Assembly (NCBI GenBank): GCA_044426045.1
Contig: JAWXUX010000004.1
Coordinates: forward strand, 115,767 to 179,766
Length of the DNA: 64,000 bases
Direction: 5' to 3'
DNA from: JAWXUU01 sp044426045
GTDB taxonomy: Bacteria; Bacillota; Clostridia; Christensenellales; CAMQZB01
In this document: piece after piece, positions 49,622 to 58,117 of the stretch
How positions within the stretch are numbered: the stretch's first letter is position 1
How the letters are laid out: the number at the start of each line of letters is the position of its first letter
Notes under the pieces: generated by a model
The model's database searches: none
What the model was told of the DNA's origin: nothing
Seen by the model: the letters and a program-made list of their open reading frames with translations, nothing else
Position numbers and translations under genes: made by a program

Positions 49622-51174
49622 TAAATAAGAAATACAACGAATCAAGAGCAGATAGAGCGGTGAACTTTACACAAATGCTCAAGCACACAAAGGGTGTATG
49701 GCACGGAAAGCCATTCATCCTTTTGCCTTGGCAAGAAAGAATCGTGCGAGATATCTTTGGAACTGTCAAGGAAAACGGATACCGCCAATATAACTATGCA
49801 TACGTGGAAATTCCCAAAAAGCAAGGCAAGTCGGAACTCGCTGCTGCAATCGCATTATACCTTATGGCGGGTGATGGTGAATGGGGTGCAGAAGTTTACG
49901 GCTGTGCTGCAGACCGTCAGCAAGCAAGTATCGTTTTTGACGTAGCAGTCGACATGGTGGAGCAGTGTCCAGCTCTCAAAAAAAGGATAAAGCCAATACT
50001 ATCGCAAAAGAGGTTGGTATATAAACCACTCAACAGCTTTTATCAAGTGCTGTCCAGCGAGAGTTATTCCAAGCATGGATTGAATGTGCATGGTGTTGTT
50101 TTTGATGAACTTCACGCACAGCCGAACAGAGCATTATATGATGTTATGTTGCACGGCTCAGGTGATGCAAGAAAGCAACCGTTGTTCTTTCAGATAACAA
50201 CAGCAGGCACGGACAGGAACTCTATTTGTTGGGAAGTTCACAGAAAGGCGGATGATATTTTGCACGGCAGAAAACATGATCCAAGTTTCTATCCCGTTAT
50301 TTATGGCATGGAAGAAAATGACGATTGGGCAGATGAAAAGAATTGGTATAAAGCAAACCCAAGTTTGGACGTGACAGTTGATGTGGATAAATTGCGAACG
50401 GCATATCTATCTGCAAAGGAAAACCCCGCTGAAGAAAACTTGTTCCGTCAGCTACGGCTAAACCAATGGGTGAAACAATCCGTTCGATGGATGCCGATGC
50501 ACGAATGGGATAAATGTGATGGCGAAGTGAATGAAAAAGAACTTGAGGGCAGAGAGTGCTTTGCTGGTCTTGACCTTTCGAGTTCGACAGATATCACGGC
50601 TTTTGTTTTGGTGTTTCCACCAAGAACAGAAGAAGAGAACTATATCATTCTTCCGTATTACTGGATACCAGAGGACACCATAGAGCAACGGGTTATTCGT
50701 GATCATGTGCCGTATGATATTTGGAAACGGCAAGGTGATATAATGACCACCGAAGGCAACGTTATTCACTACGGATTTATAGAGAAATTTATCGAAGAGT
50801 TGGGAACGAAATATAACATCAAGGAAATAGCATACGATAGGTGGGGCGCAGTTCAAATGTCGCAAAACCTAGAGGGCATGGGTTTCACAGTCGTGCCGTT
50901 CGGTCAAGGCTATAAAGACATGAGTCCCCCAACAAAGGAACTTATGAAACTGACACTAGAAAGAAAAATCTCTCACGGAGGGAATGAACCCTTGCGTTGG
51001 ATGATGGATAACATCTTCGTGCGAACAGACCCCGCTGGAAACATAAAAGCAGACAAAGAAAAATCCACCGAACGAATCGATGGAGCGGTGGCAACCATCA
51101 TGGCACTTGATAGAGCCTTGCGAAATAGAAATACAGATAGCGTATATAATTCTCGTGGAATATTGATTTTGTGA
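49618..51174 (+). CDS. Terminase large subunit
   Basis: 518 residues, GTG start with GAGGG upstream; coupled to the previous gene. ATPase: Walker A VEIPKKQGKSELAAAIAL (about 60-77), Walker B HGVVFDELHAQPNRALY, coupling TTAGTD. C-terminal RNase-H-like nuclease: ECFAGLDLSSSTDITAFVL (first Asp about 315), EIAYDRWGAVQMSQNLEGMG, and DGAVATIMALDRAL (last Asp). Phage Terminase_1 family, as in HK97-like cos phages. Cuts and pumps DNA into the prohead through the portal. Confidence 0.95.
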   Translation: MINKKYNESRADRAVNFTQMLKHTKGVWHGKPFILLPWQERIVRDIFGTVKENGYRQYNYAYVEIPKKQGKSELAAAIALYLMAGDGEWGAEVYGCAADRQQASIVFDVAVDMVEQCPALKKRIKPILSQKRLVYKPLNSFYQVLSSESYSKHGLNVHGVVFDELHAQPNRALYDVMLHGSGDARKQPLFFQITTAGTDRNSICWEVHRKADDILHGRKHDPSFYPVIYGMEENDDWADEKNWYKANPSLDVTVDVDKLRTAYLSAKENPAEENLFRQLRLNQWVKQSVRWMPMHEWDKCDGEVNEKELEGRECFAGLDLSSSTDITAFVLVFPPRTEEENYIILPYYWIPEDTIEQRVIRDHVPYDIWKRQGDIMTTEGNVIHYGFIEKFIEELGTKYNIKEIAYDRWGAVQMSQNLEGMGFTVVPFGQGYKDMSPPTKELMKLTLERKISHGGNEPLRWMMDNIFVRTDPAGNIKADKEKSTERIDGAVATIMALDRALRNRNTDSVYNSRGILIL

Positions 51175-51215
51175 GGAAGTATAAATTAGCACCGGGGGAA
51201 ACAACAAAATACATC

Positions 51216-51244
51216 TTGACTATTTAACGATAATGATATATACT
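51216..51244 (+). promoter_or_regulatory. Promoter of the 99-residue membrane-protein gene
   Basis: TTGACT (51216-51221), 17 bases, TATACT (51239-51244). A vegetative promoter in the late operon marks the next gene as expressed from the lysogen. Confidence 0.75.
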
Positions 51245-51302
51245 ATCGGTGACTACACATAAAGTGTGGATTATTTATATAATAGAAATGAGGTGTTAAA
51301 AT

Positions 51303-51602
51303 ATGATGTATGTTGTCATAAGTATTATTTTAGGTTTAGGAGCTTGGTTATTACCATTAATAAATTTAATACAACAAAAGTATGATGAAAAATTCAACGG
51401 AATAAATGGATACTTGTCAATTGTTAGTTTTACTCTATGTTTAATGTCTATCTACTTCCAAATTCTGCTAATGAAAAGTTATGGCGATGAATGGATTTTG
51501 GTTATAGACGCATTAGGTGCATTAACTTTTGCAATGCCAGTTTTAATAGTCATAACAATTATTTTGAATTTATTAATGATAAAAAAATGCAATAAACGAT
51601 AA
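51303..51602 (+). CDS. Small membrane protein, probable prophage moron
   Basis: 99 residues with three hydrophobic helices (residues 2-23, 35-56 and 66-92) and a basic tail (KKCNKR). ATGAGGTG is upstream of ATG 51303. More AT-rich than its neighbours, with its own promoter and terminator, and wedged between TerL and portal, which are adjacent in most HK97-type phages. Such morons act in the lysogen, for example in superinfection exclusion at the membrane; the specific role is not visible. Confidence 0.7.
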   Translation: MMYVVISIILGLGAWLLPLINLIQQKYDEKFNGINGYLSIVSFTLCLMSIYFQILLMKSYGDEWILVIDALGALTFAMPVLIVITIILNLLMIKKCNKR

Positions 51603-51650
51603 CTTGTATATTTATTATGAGCATAATACGAATAACAAAATAACAAACAC

Positions 51651-51680
51651 AAAGAGTAACTATAGAAGTTGCTCTTTTTT
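51651..51680 (+). terminator. Terminator after the moron
   Basis: Stem AGAGTAAC / GTTGCTCT (one G-T) then TTTTTT. The same hairpin with the same ATRCCAAAAAAAGGAG continuation recurs at 56972, after the other moron. Confidence 0.85.
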
Positions 51681-51703
51681 CATGCCAAAAAAAGGAGAAA
51701 AAA

Positions 51704-52930
51704 ATGAACATATTCAAAAAGAGAATACGAGATAAACCAGAGATGCGGTCGAGTGAACTTGATGAGTTTATTCGTGGGGAAGATTTGCATGGTGGGGTGA
51801 ACAGCGGTGTGCGGGTTGATGAAATATCAGCTATGCAGACATCTGCTGTTTATGCTTGCGTGCGGTTGCTCAGCGAAACAGTTGCGAGTTTGCCGTGTTC
51901 GCTTTATCGAAGAGATAAGCAAACAAAGGAGCGAGCGGAAGAACATCCGCTTCATGGGGTACTTCACCACATGCCAAATAGTGAAATGACAAGTTTCAAT
52001 TTTAGGGAAGTTATGATGACTTCCCTTTTATTATACGGAAATGCTTATGCTCGTATCATAAAAGACAAAGCAGGACATGTCAAGGAACTTTGGTATCTCA
52101 AGCCACGCAACATGGAAGTGGAGCGAAACTCCACAACTGGAAAGATAACGTATACCTATTCAGATGATATAACAAACAAGACAATGGTGTATAAGCCAGA
52201 GCAAATCTTTCATATCATCGGTCTTGGCTATGACGGAGTGAAAGGTCTTTCTCCAATTCAGCAAGCACGTGAATCCGTTGGACTTGCGATAGCAACAGAA
52301 GAATATGGAGCGAGGTTCTTTGGCAACGGCGCAAAACCGGGTGGCGTTTTGGAACACCCCGGAGTTCTTAAAGACCCAGAAAAGCTGAGAGAGAGTTGGA
52401 ACAAAGTTTATCAAGGAACAAAAAACTCAAACAAGATTGCAGTGCTTGAAGAAGGCCTCAAGTATCACGAGATTGGTATGAGTCCCGAGCAGTCGCAATT
52501 CTTGCAGACAAGAAAATATCAACTTAGTGAGATATGTCGAATATTCCGAGTGCCACCACACATGGTTGGTGATTTGGAGCGTTCGACATTTTCTAATATC
52601 GAGCATCAATCAATAGATTTCGTGACTCACACCATAAGACCTTGGCTCATTCGTTGGGAACAGGCAATATATATGAAATTGCTAAACGAAAAAGAGCGAG
52701 CATTATACTATCCGCATTTCAATGTTGATGGCTTGCTTAGAGGTGACTTTTATGCACGCATGGAAGGATATAGCTTGGCAAGGCAGAATGGTTGGATGAG
52801 TGCAAACGAAATCAGAGAGCTAGAGGATATGAACCCAATACCAAAAGAAGATGGTGGTGACTTATATCTTGTAAATGGCAACATGATGCTTGCTAATATA
52901 AATAATAAAGGAGGAACAAATGAACAATGA
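51704..52930 (+). CDS. Portal protein, HK97 family
   Basis: 408 residues. AAAGGAG precedes the ATG. Family features: AMQTSAVYACVRLLSETVASLPCSLYRR, LLLYGNAYARI, GLGYDGVKGLSPIQQARESVGLA, RIFRVPPHMVGDLERSTFSNIEHQSIDFV, and NVDGLLRGDFYARMEGY. Forms the dodecameric DNA gateway. Overlaps the protease gene by 11 bp. Confidence 0.95.
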   Translation: MNIFKKRIRDKPEMRSSELDEFIRGEDLHGGVNSGVRVDEISAMQTSAVYACVRLLSETVASLPCSLYRRDKQTKERAEEHPLHGVLHHMPNSEMTSFNFREVMMTSLLLYGNAYARIIKDKAGHVKELWYLKPRNMEVERNSTTGKITYTYSDDITNKTMVYKPEQIFHIIGLGYDGVKGLSPIQQARESVGLAIATEEYGARFFGNGAKPGGVLEHPGVLKDPEKLRESWNKVYQGTKNSNKIAVLEEGLKYHEIGMSPEQSQFLQTRKYQLSEICRIFRVPPHMVGDLERSTFSNIEHQSIDFVTHTIRPWLIRWEQAIYMKLLNEKERALYYPHFNVDGLLRGDFYARMEGYSLARQNGWMSANEIRELEDMNPIPKEDGGDLYLVNGNMMLANINNKGGTNEQ

Positions 52931-53546
52931 AAGAGAAATAAGAACTTTGCCTTTGGCTGAACTGAGAATTAGAATGGAAGAAGATAACAGTTTCATCGAA
53001 GGTCACGCGGCAGTGTTTGACAGCTGGTCGGAAACGCTCGGTGGAATTTTCCCATTCAAGGAAAAGGTGAGCCGTGGCGCATTTGCAGAAAGTGTTATGC
53101 AAGATGATATCCGCGCACTTTTCAACCACGATCCAAACTATGTGCTTGGAAGAAACAAAGCTGGTACGCTCGCACTCAAGGAAGATGAACACGGACTTAT
53201 GGTTCGCATTAATCCACCAGACACACAGTGGGCAAGAGATTTGCAGAAATCCATTGCAAGGGGAGATATAAACCAAATGTCTTTCGGTTTTGTTGTGGAA
53301 GAGGATGAATGGAGAAACGAGGGTGGCTACGATGTGCGAGAACTTAAAAAAGTCAAGCTATACGATGTGTCGCCAGTCACATACCCAGCCTACACTGCAA
53401 CCGATGTTGGTGTTCGCACAGCAGAATGTTACAAGGCATACAGGCAAAAGGTTGAAGATAAAAAGTCAGCCGAAGAAAAAGCAATACTAGATGCAAAACA
53501 AAAACGTCAATTTGAGTTTTTGAAAGCTAAAATAAAAAATATATAG
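52920..53546 (+). CDS. Prohead maturation protease, HK97 (U35) family
   Basis: 208 residues. Start region RIEGHAAVFDSWSE-like FIEGHAAVFDSWSETLGG; catalytic His and Ser regions are ALFNHDPNYVLGRNKAGTLAL and INQMSFGFVVEEDEW (Ser in QMSFGF); GLMVRINPPDTQWARDL between them. Cleaves the capsid scaffold domain. The Lys/Glu-rich C-terminus (about 165-208) is a possible coiled coil. Confidence 0.93.
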   Translation: MNNEREIRTLPLAELRIRMEEDNSFIEGHAAVFDSWSETLGGIFPFKEKVSRGAFAESVMQDDIRALFNHDPNYVLGRNKAGTLALKEDEHGLMVRINPPDTQWARDLQKSIARGDINQMSFGFVVEEDEWRNEGGYDVRELKKVKLYDVSPVTYPAYTATDVGVRTAECYKAYRQKVEDKKSAEEKAILDAKQKRQFEFLKAKIKNI

Positions 53547-53559
53547 GAGAAAAACAACT

Positions 53560-54843
53560 ATGACAATCAAAAAGATTATGGAAATGGAAGCAAAGCGTGA
53601 GGATGCAAGATTGAAAGCAATGGCGATTATCAACCAATCAGATGCGGAAGATAGATTTCTCACGGAAGAAGAAAAGAACAAAGTGGATAAACTTGAAACG
53701 GAAATCAGGGGCTATGATGACAGCATCAAGAGAGCAAAATCTATGCTTGCCCTAGAGGGTGAAGATAAACCTCTTGAAGAACCAGAATTCAAGTCAGCGC
53801 CAAGTGCTGACGAAACAAAATCGTTCGGTTCGCTCGGTGATCAGATGTTAGCAATTTATCGTGCATCAGCACCGGGTGGAAAAATTGACACAAGGCTATC
53901 AACAAGAGCAGCAAGTGGACTTGCGGAATCAAATCCATCAGACGGTGGTTTCCTTGTTCAAACGGATTTTGTTTCAACACTTCTCAAAAAGACTTATGAA
54001 ACAGGTATCCTTGCGAGTAAGGTCAAAAAAATTCCAATCTCGACAAATGCTAATGGTCTAAAAATCAATTCGGTTGATGATTCGTCAAGAGCAAACGGCT
54101 CACGTTGGGGCGGTGTTCAAACATATTGGCAATCTGAAGCTGACGAGATGGCAGCATCAAAACCAAAATTCAGACAGATGGATTTGTCACTCAAAAAACT
54201 CACAGGACTTTGCTATGTGACAGATGAACTTTTGCAAGACACATCAGCACTAGAAAACGTTGTGAAAGAAGCGTTCGCTGAAGAATTTGCATTCAAAATT
54301 GACGATGCGATTTTGACAGGAACAGGCGCAGGTCAACCACTAGGTATCTTAAAGTCCCCAGCTCTCGTGACAGTTGCAAAAGAATCAAATCAAGCGGATA
54401 AAATCACAGTGGAAAACCTAGTGAAAATGTGGAATAGATTGTGGTCACGCTCTCGTGCAAACGCCGTTTGGTATATCAATCAAGAACTTGAACCATATCT
54501 ATACACTTTGACAGTAGGTGATAAACCAGTGTATATCCCAGCAGGTGGACTTTCTGAAAAGCCTTTTGGTACACTCTTTGGCAGACCAGTTGTTCCAATT
54601 GAGCAATGCGAAGCAGCAGGCGAACTCGGTGATATCATTCTTGCTGACGTTGGTCAATATTTGCTAATCGACAAAGGTGGCATTTCTCAATCAAGTTCAA
54701 TTCACGTGAGATTCCTATATGATGAAAACGTGTTCAGATTCATCTATCGTGTGGATGGTCAACCAATTTGGAACAAACCACTAACGCCATATAAAGGCAG
54801 TGCGACTGTATCACCGTTTGTGACACTAGCAAAAAGAAACTAA
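53560..54843 (+). CDS. Major capsid protein, HK97 family
   Basis: 427 residues. The N-terminal 1-105 is the charged, coiled-coil delta scaffold domain (RFLTEEEKNKVDKLETEIRGYDDSIKRAK), then the mature HK97 fold from about 125 (SNPSDGGFLVQTDFVSTLLKKTYETGILASKVKKIPI), the major E-loop (SRWGGVQTYWQSEADEM) and the C-terminal GDIILADVGQYLLIDKGGISQSSSIHVRFLYDENVFRFIYRVDGQPIW. Cut by the protease encoded just upstream. Confidence 0.96.
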   Translation: MTIKKIMEMEAKREDARLKAMAIINQSDAEDRFLTEEEKNKVDKLETEIRGYDDSIKRAKSMLALEGEDKPLEEPEFKSAPSADETKSFGSLGDQMLAIYRASAPGGKIDTRLSTRAASGLAESNPSDGGFLVQTDFVSTLLKKTYETGILASKVKKIPISTNANGLKINSVDDSSRANGSRWGGVQTYWQSEADEMAASKPKFRQMDLSLKKLTGLCYVTDELLQDTSALENVVKEAFAEEFAFKIDDAILTGTGAGQPLGILKSPALVTVAKESNQADKITVENLVKMWNRLWSRSRANAVWYINQELEPYLYTLTVGDKPVYIPAGGLSEKPFGTLFGRPVVPIEQCEAAGELGDIILADVGQYLLIDKGGISQSSSIHVRFLYDENVFRFIYRVDGQPIWNKPLTPYKGSATVSPFVTLAKRN

Positions 54844-54864
54844 GCGTAAAGGAGAAAACAAAAC

Positions 54865-55299
54865 ATGACAAATAATATTGTAACTAAATATGAAGTATTG
54901 AAAGAAGCCGGTGCTATTTTTGCATCGGCTATCACTACGCCATTTGTTGAGCTTGATAACTACAAATATGTGGATTTCGTGGTTCTATCAGGCGAGGGAA
55001 CAGAGGCAGAAACGACTGTGACAATGGTTGGTAAAAACGGCGAAGATAGCGAAGAAGTAGCAATCCCATTCAGAGAAAAGATTGGTGCGTGTGAGTATGC
55101 AAACATCGCAGAAACAGGTAAATCTATCTCAATCGGTGGTGAAGAAGGTGCATGTGGCTATGCTGTTTTCAGAGTATCAACTGACCACCTTGCAAAAGAT
55201 GAAATCAACATGGTGGCACTCAAAACCACAGCTGTTGCAAGTTTGGAAGTTGCGGGTGGTATTCTCGCGGTTTGCTACGAGCCAAGATATAGCGAATAA
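54865..55299 (+). CDS. Hypothetical structural protein after capsid
   Basis: 144 residues, beta-rich and acidic, with VDFVVLSGEGTEAETTVTMVGKNGEDSEEVAIPFREKIG. Its place directly after the capsid gene and its size suggest a head decoration or head-associated protein, but I recognise no family. AAAGGAG precedes the ATG. Confidence 0.65.
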   Translation: MTNNIVTKYEVLKEAGAIFASAITTPFVELDNYKYVDFVVLSGEGTEAETTVTMVGKNGEDSEEVAIPFREKIGACEYANIAETGKSISIGGEEGACGYAVFRVSTDHLAKDEINMVALKTTAVASLEVAGGILAVCYEPRYSE

Positions 55300-55313
55300 G
55301 AGGGGGTGATGTG

Positions 55314-55598
55314 ATGGTTGAACTCAGAGATGTCAAGGAATATTTGAGAGTTGATGGCGATGAAGAGGACAACTTCATCACATCACTTATCATAACTGCG
55401 CAAGGAATTGTAGAAGGTGTTGTGCGTGCAAAGTTTGAAGATTTTGAGGAAGAGCCAGAGGTTATGCATCAAGCAGTGATGTTTGCTGTTGCGACGATGT
55501 TTGAAAATAGGCAAGGTGGCAAAGACGGCTTGAACATGGCTGAAATGCTTGATATCATTCGCAGAATGACTTTTGCAGTGAGGTGCGAGGCATGGTGA
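55314..55598 (+). CDS. Head-tail connector, gp6-like
   Basis: 94 residues: VELRDVKEYLRVDGDEEDNFITSLIITAQGIVEGVVRAKFEDFEEEPEVMHQAVMFAVATMFENR, the standard pattern of the phage connector (DUF3199/gp6-like). Forms the ring between portal and tail. ATG 55314 follows AGGGGGTG; GTG 55311 is possible. Confidence 0.88.
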   Translation: MVELRDVKEYLRVDGDEEDNFITSLIITAQGIVEGVVRAKFEDFEEEPEVMHQAVMFAVATMFENRQGGKDGLNMAEMLDIIRRMTFAVRCEAW

Positions 55599-55927
55599 TA
55601 AAAATTGGTGACCTCAACCGAAGAATAGAGGTTCTGTCGCAGCGTGACAGCAAAGATAGCTTTGGCGGAGCTGTGGGGGAGTGGATAACAGTCGGGCTTG
55701 TTTGGGCGAAAATTCAGCCTAACCAAGCAAGTGAAACGATTGATGATGACCAAGTTAAAACAAAGCAAATGGCAAACATAACAATGAGATTTTATGCAGG
55801 GCTAACTTCAAAACACAGGATAAAATATAAAGAGAAAATCTATAATATCCAATCTGTTAGTGATGTTGAAACATCTCACAGGTGGACGATTGCAGTTGTG
55901 GAGGAAATCGAAAGTGGGAAATTATAG
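55592..55927 (+). CDS. Head-tail adaptor (gp16/SPP1-type)
   Basis: 111 residues: IGDLNRRIEVLSQRDSKDSFGGAVGEWITVGLVWAKIQPNQ...TMRFYAGLTSKHRIKYKEKIYNIQSVSDVETSHRWTIAVVEE, the phage head-tail joining fold (a short beta barrel). Overlaps both neighbours, consistent with coupled translation. Confidence 0.9.
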   Translation: MVIKIGDLNRRIEVLSQRDSKDSFGGAVGEWITVGLVWAKIQPNQASETIDDDQVKTKQMANITMRFYAGLTSKHRIKYKEKIYNIQSVSDVETSHRWTIAVVEEIESGKL

Positions 55928-56318
55928 CGCAAAGCAGAATAAGCAAACAGTTAAAGTTGAGGGTGCAGATGAGATAATGGCTGCACTTGAATCAATGGGT
56001 GACGCTGCAAGCAAAGTTTTGCTCACTGCTGTTATGAAAGGTGGAGATATCGCACTTGCTGATGCAAAGCAAAATTGCCCTGTGGATACTGGTGCGTTGA
56101 AAGAGAGCCTGAAAGTTAGCGAAAAGAAATCTTCAAACACTGTGGCAGTGGCAACAGTTGATTATGATTCAACAATAAGATATGGCACGTTCGTTGAACT
56201 GGGAACAAAGCATAACGAACCAAACCCATTCATGCGAAACGCAGTGGATGACAATATCGATAAAATAAACGAAACAGTAGCAGGTGAAATTGTCGATGCT
56301 ATAATAAGGAAGTGGTAG
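55914..56318 (+). CDS. HK97 gp10-like tail completion/adaptor protein
   Basis: 134 residues. GTG 55914 has GGAGG 9 bases before, whereas the more upstream Met in the frame lies deep in the previous gene. HK97-gp10 pattern: ADEIMAALESMGDAASKVLLTAVMKGGDIALADAKQNCPVDTGALKESLKV...YGTFVELGTKHNEPNPFMRNAVDDN. Confidence 0.9.
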   Translation: MGNYSAKQNKQTVKVEGADEIMAALESMGDAASKVLLTAVMKGGDIALADAKQNCPVDTGALKESLKVSEKKSSNTVAVATVDYDSTIRYGTFVELGTKHNEPNPFMRNAVDDNIDKINETVAGEIVDAIIRKW

Positions 56319-56321
56319 ATT

Positions 56322-56709
56322 ATGAATTTTTTTGAGCATCTATATAAATACTTGGTGGCAAACCCAAAGATAAAAGAAACTTTTGGTGAAAGAATATACC
56401 CCCGGAGTTTCGCCAAAGGAAACAAGCTATCCAGTCTTGATATATAATTCAATCAAAATATATTATGATAAAAACTTACAAAAAGAAAGTGGATTCATAA
56501 CTCAAAAAGTGCAGTTCACAGTTGTGGATAGCACCTACGCAAAAGCCAGTTTGAACGGCGAAGTTATAAGGGCAGTGTTCAAAGATTTCAAAGGTGATAT
56601 GGCAGGAATGGAAATTTTAGCCTCGCATTTTGAAACAAATATTTTGGAAGTTGTGGAAACGAATGAATACATAGCAATCTTAGAAATAGAGTTTCAGTAT
56701 AATTGTTGA
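56322..56709 (+). pseudogene. Tail completion protein (DUF3168-like), frameshifted
   Basis: The frame from ATG 56322 (MNFFEHLYKYLVANPKIKETFGERIYP) is broken at the C5 run 56399-56403; removing one C restores IYPGVSPKETSYPVLIYNSIKIYYDKNLQ and the frame continues to 56709 (FTVVDSTYAKASLNGEVIRAVFKDF...). The joined product, about 128 residues, has the usual size and the I-P--P---PYIVY-type pattern of gp17/DUF3168. Either a disabling mutation or a sequencing error in a homopolymer. Confidence 0.8.
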
Positions 56710-56734
56710 CTTTGAATAATTTGTGTGATATGCT
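56706..56734 (+). promoter_or_regulatory. Promoter of the small acidic moron
   Basis: TTGACT (56706-56711), 17 bases, TATGCT (56729-56734); it overlaps the end of the previous gene and lies 32 bases before the ATG at 56766. Confidence 0.75.
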
Positions 56735-56765
56735 ATCTGTACTAGAATAATTAAAGGAGATAATT

Positions 56766-56963
56766 ATGAGTAAGTATAAAATTATTTTTGCTGGAGAAGA
56801 AGAGGAAGAGGAGTTTGAAAGCAGAGAAGCTGCTGAAGATTATGCTATGTATTTATCGTCTTGCGCTCAAGAAGGTTCAGAGACATTACATTTATCAAAT
56901 CCGGGGGATTATCCTTTTGAAGATGGCGATGATAGCGAGTGGGAAATTATAGAAACTAAATAA
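56766..56963 (+). CDS. Small acidic protein, prophage moron
   Basis: 65 residues, 20 of them Asp or Glu, including a run of six Glu at 11-16. Sequence outline: KYKIIFAGEEEEEEFESREAAEDYAMYLS..., ending DGDDSEWEIIETK. AAAGGAG precedes the ATG; it has its own promoter and a terminator. No family recognised. Between head-tail and tail-tube genes it occupies the slot where other phages carry anti-defence morons, and its charge would fit a nucleic-acid mimic; both points are inference. Confidence 0.7.
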   Translation: MSKYKIIFAGEEEEEEFESREAAEDYAMYLSSCAQEGSETLHLSNPGDYPFEDGDDSEWEIIETK

Positions 56964-56971
56964 CAAACAAC

Positions 56972-57004
56972 AAAGAGTAACTAAAAAACAGTTGCTCTTT
57001 TTTT
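56972..57004 (+). terminator. Terminator after the acidic moron
   Basis: Stem AAAGAGTAAC / GTTGCTCTTT (one G-T) and T-run; nearly identical to 51651-51680, including the AAAAAAAGGAG that follows. Confidence 0.85.
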
Positions 57005-57025
57005 ATACCAAAAAAAGGAGAAAAA

Positions 57026-57429
57026 ATGGCAATAGCAGGTAAAAATGGTAAGCTGGTTATCGGTGATGATACGCCAGCAACGGTTGCCCAATCAAGAGTT
57101 GGTCGCTCGACCTATCACTTGATGCTATGGAAACAACAACACTAGGAGATGATTGGAAAAACTATATAGCAGGACTAAAGGAATGGTCGGCATCAGCTGA
57201 TGGAAACTTTGAGATCGCAGTGGATAAAGAAGGGCAAGAGGCATTGCAAAATGCATTTCTTGAGGGAACAACTGTCAAGGTATATTTGTATGTTGACGGA
57301 GTGCATGCATATGTTGGCGATGCGTATGTTTCAAGTTTATCGATTGAAGATCCAGTCGATGATATCGTGAGTGTTTCGATTGACTTCACGGGAAGTGGAG
57401 AAATAACATTTGGGGGTGACAGCGAATAA
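57026..57429 (+). pseudogene. Major tail (tube) protein, frameshifted
   Basis: AAAAGGAG precedes ATG 57026. The first frame reads MAIAGKNGKLVIGDDTPATVAQ and then runs out of frame; the next frame, from 57091, gives IKSWSLDLSLDAMETTTLGDDWKNYIAGLKEWSASADGNFEIAVDKEG...VDDIVSVSIDFTGSGEITF to 57429. One base is missing around 57089-57091 (CAATCAAG where CAAATCAAG would restore the frame). The restored protein of about 134 residues is a typical siphovirus tube subunit with the DLS-E--T-G---K-YI-GL-ewS pattern. Mutation or homopolymer sequencing error. Confidence 0.82.
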
Positions 57430-57734
57430 TGAAAAAAGGTGTAAGCATTCAGCTTGATAAAATAAGGATGTTGAGATATGGGATCAACGCACTTGTTATC
57501 GTGGAAGAATTGACAGGCAGAGCAATCACAAAACTCGATTTGAAAAACATTTCAATCAAGGATTTGAGAACGATTGTCTACGCAGGTTTATCTCATGAAG
57601 ATAAGGATTTGACGCCAGAAAGCGTTGGCGAGATTATCGACACATATTCCGATATGACCTATGTGGCAGAAAAAGTAGGCGAAGCGTTCTCACTTGCATT
57701 TGGCAAAGGAGATAAATCCGACCCAAAGAAGTAG
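57429..57734 (+). CDS. Tail assembly chaperone, G part
   Basis: 101 residues: IQLDKIRMLRYGINALVIVEELTGRAITKLDLKNISIKDLRTIVYAGLSHEDKDLTPESVGEIIDTYSDMTYVAEKVGEAFSLAFGK, the gpG-like chaperone that coats the tape-measure protein. Starts immediately after the tube-protein stop. Its last codons contain the canonical slippery heptamer C-CCA-AAG (57722-57728). Confidence 0.85.
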   Translation: MKKGVSIQLDKIRMLRYGINALVIVEELTGRAITKLDLKNISIKDLRTIVYAGLSHEDKDLTPESVGEIIDTYSDMTYVAEKVGEAFSLAFGKGDKSDPKK

Positions 57735-58117
57735 ACTTCTCTTTGCAAGATTTTGTGGAGTCAGTGCTGGAAAGTTTGGATATCAATGTGTTTGAAGTTT
57801 ACAAAATGACGCCAAAAGAATTGCTGCTAAAATCAAAGCAGTTGCAAGCAATGGGGCGAGAGCAACTGAAACAAGACATTTCAGTTGCATACTTTGCAGA
57901 AAGGTTGCGGGGAAGCAAAAAACTTCCAAAGCTAGACAAAATCTTGAAAGGTGTGGATAAACACAATGGTATCTGCATTCAAATCAGCAGCGAGCGAAAT
58001 GCAAACAGGAACTTCGCAGGGAGATATAAGAATCACATTCGATGGAACATTAGCAGCACTAATAAAACTGTTTGCGCCAAAGATAACGCAAGAGCAGCGG
58101 AAAATGGGGGTGATTAA
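57722..58117 (+). CDS. Tail assembly chaperone, T part, reached by -1 frameshift
   Basis: The -1 frame is open from 57716. Slippage at CCCAAAG (57722-57728) would give ...DPKEVDFSLQDFVESVLESLDINVFEVYKMTPKELLLKSKQLQAMGREQLKQDISVAYFAERLRGSKKLPKLDKILKG, the usual T-domain content (membrane-free helices, IS-AYF-E---R-K-LP). From about 57950 the frame reads on, out of frame, through tape-measure-like sequence to 58117, suggesting that the original stop was removed by a deletion. An independent TTG start at 57743 is possible but unneeded. Confidence 0.7.
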   Translation, partial: PKEVDFSLQDFVESVLESLDINVFEVYKMTPKELLLKSKQLQAMGREQLKQDISVAYFAERLRGSKKLPKLDKILKGVDKHNGICIQISSERNANRNFAGRYKNHIRWNISSTNKTVCAKDNARAAENGGD

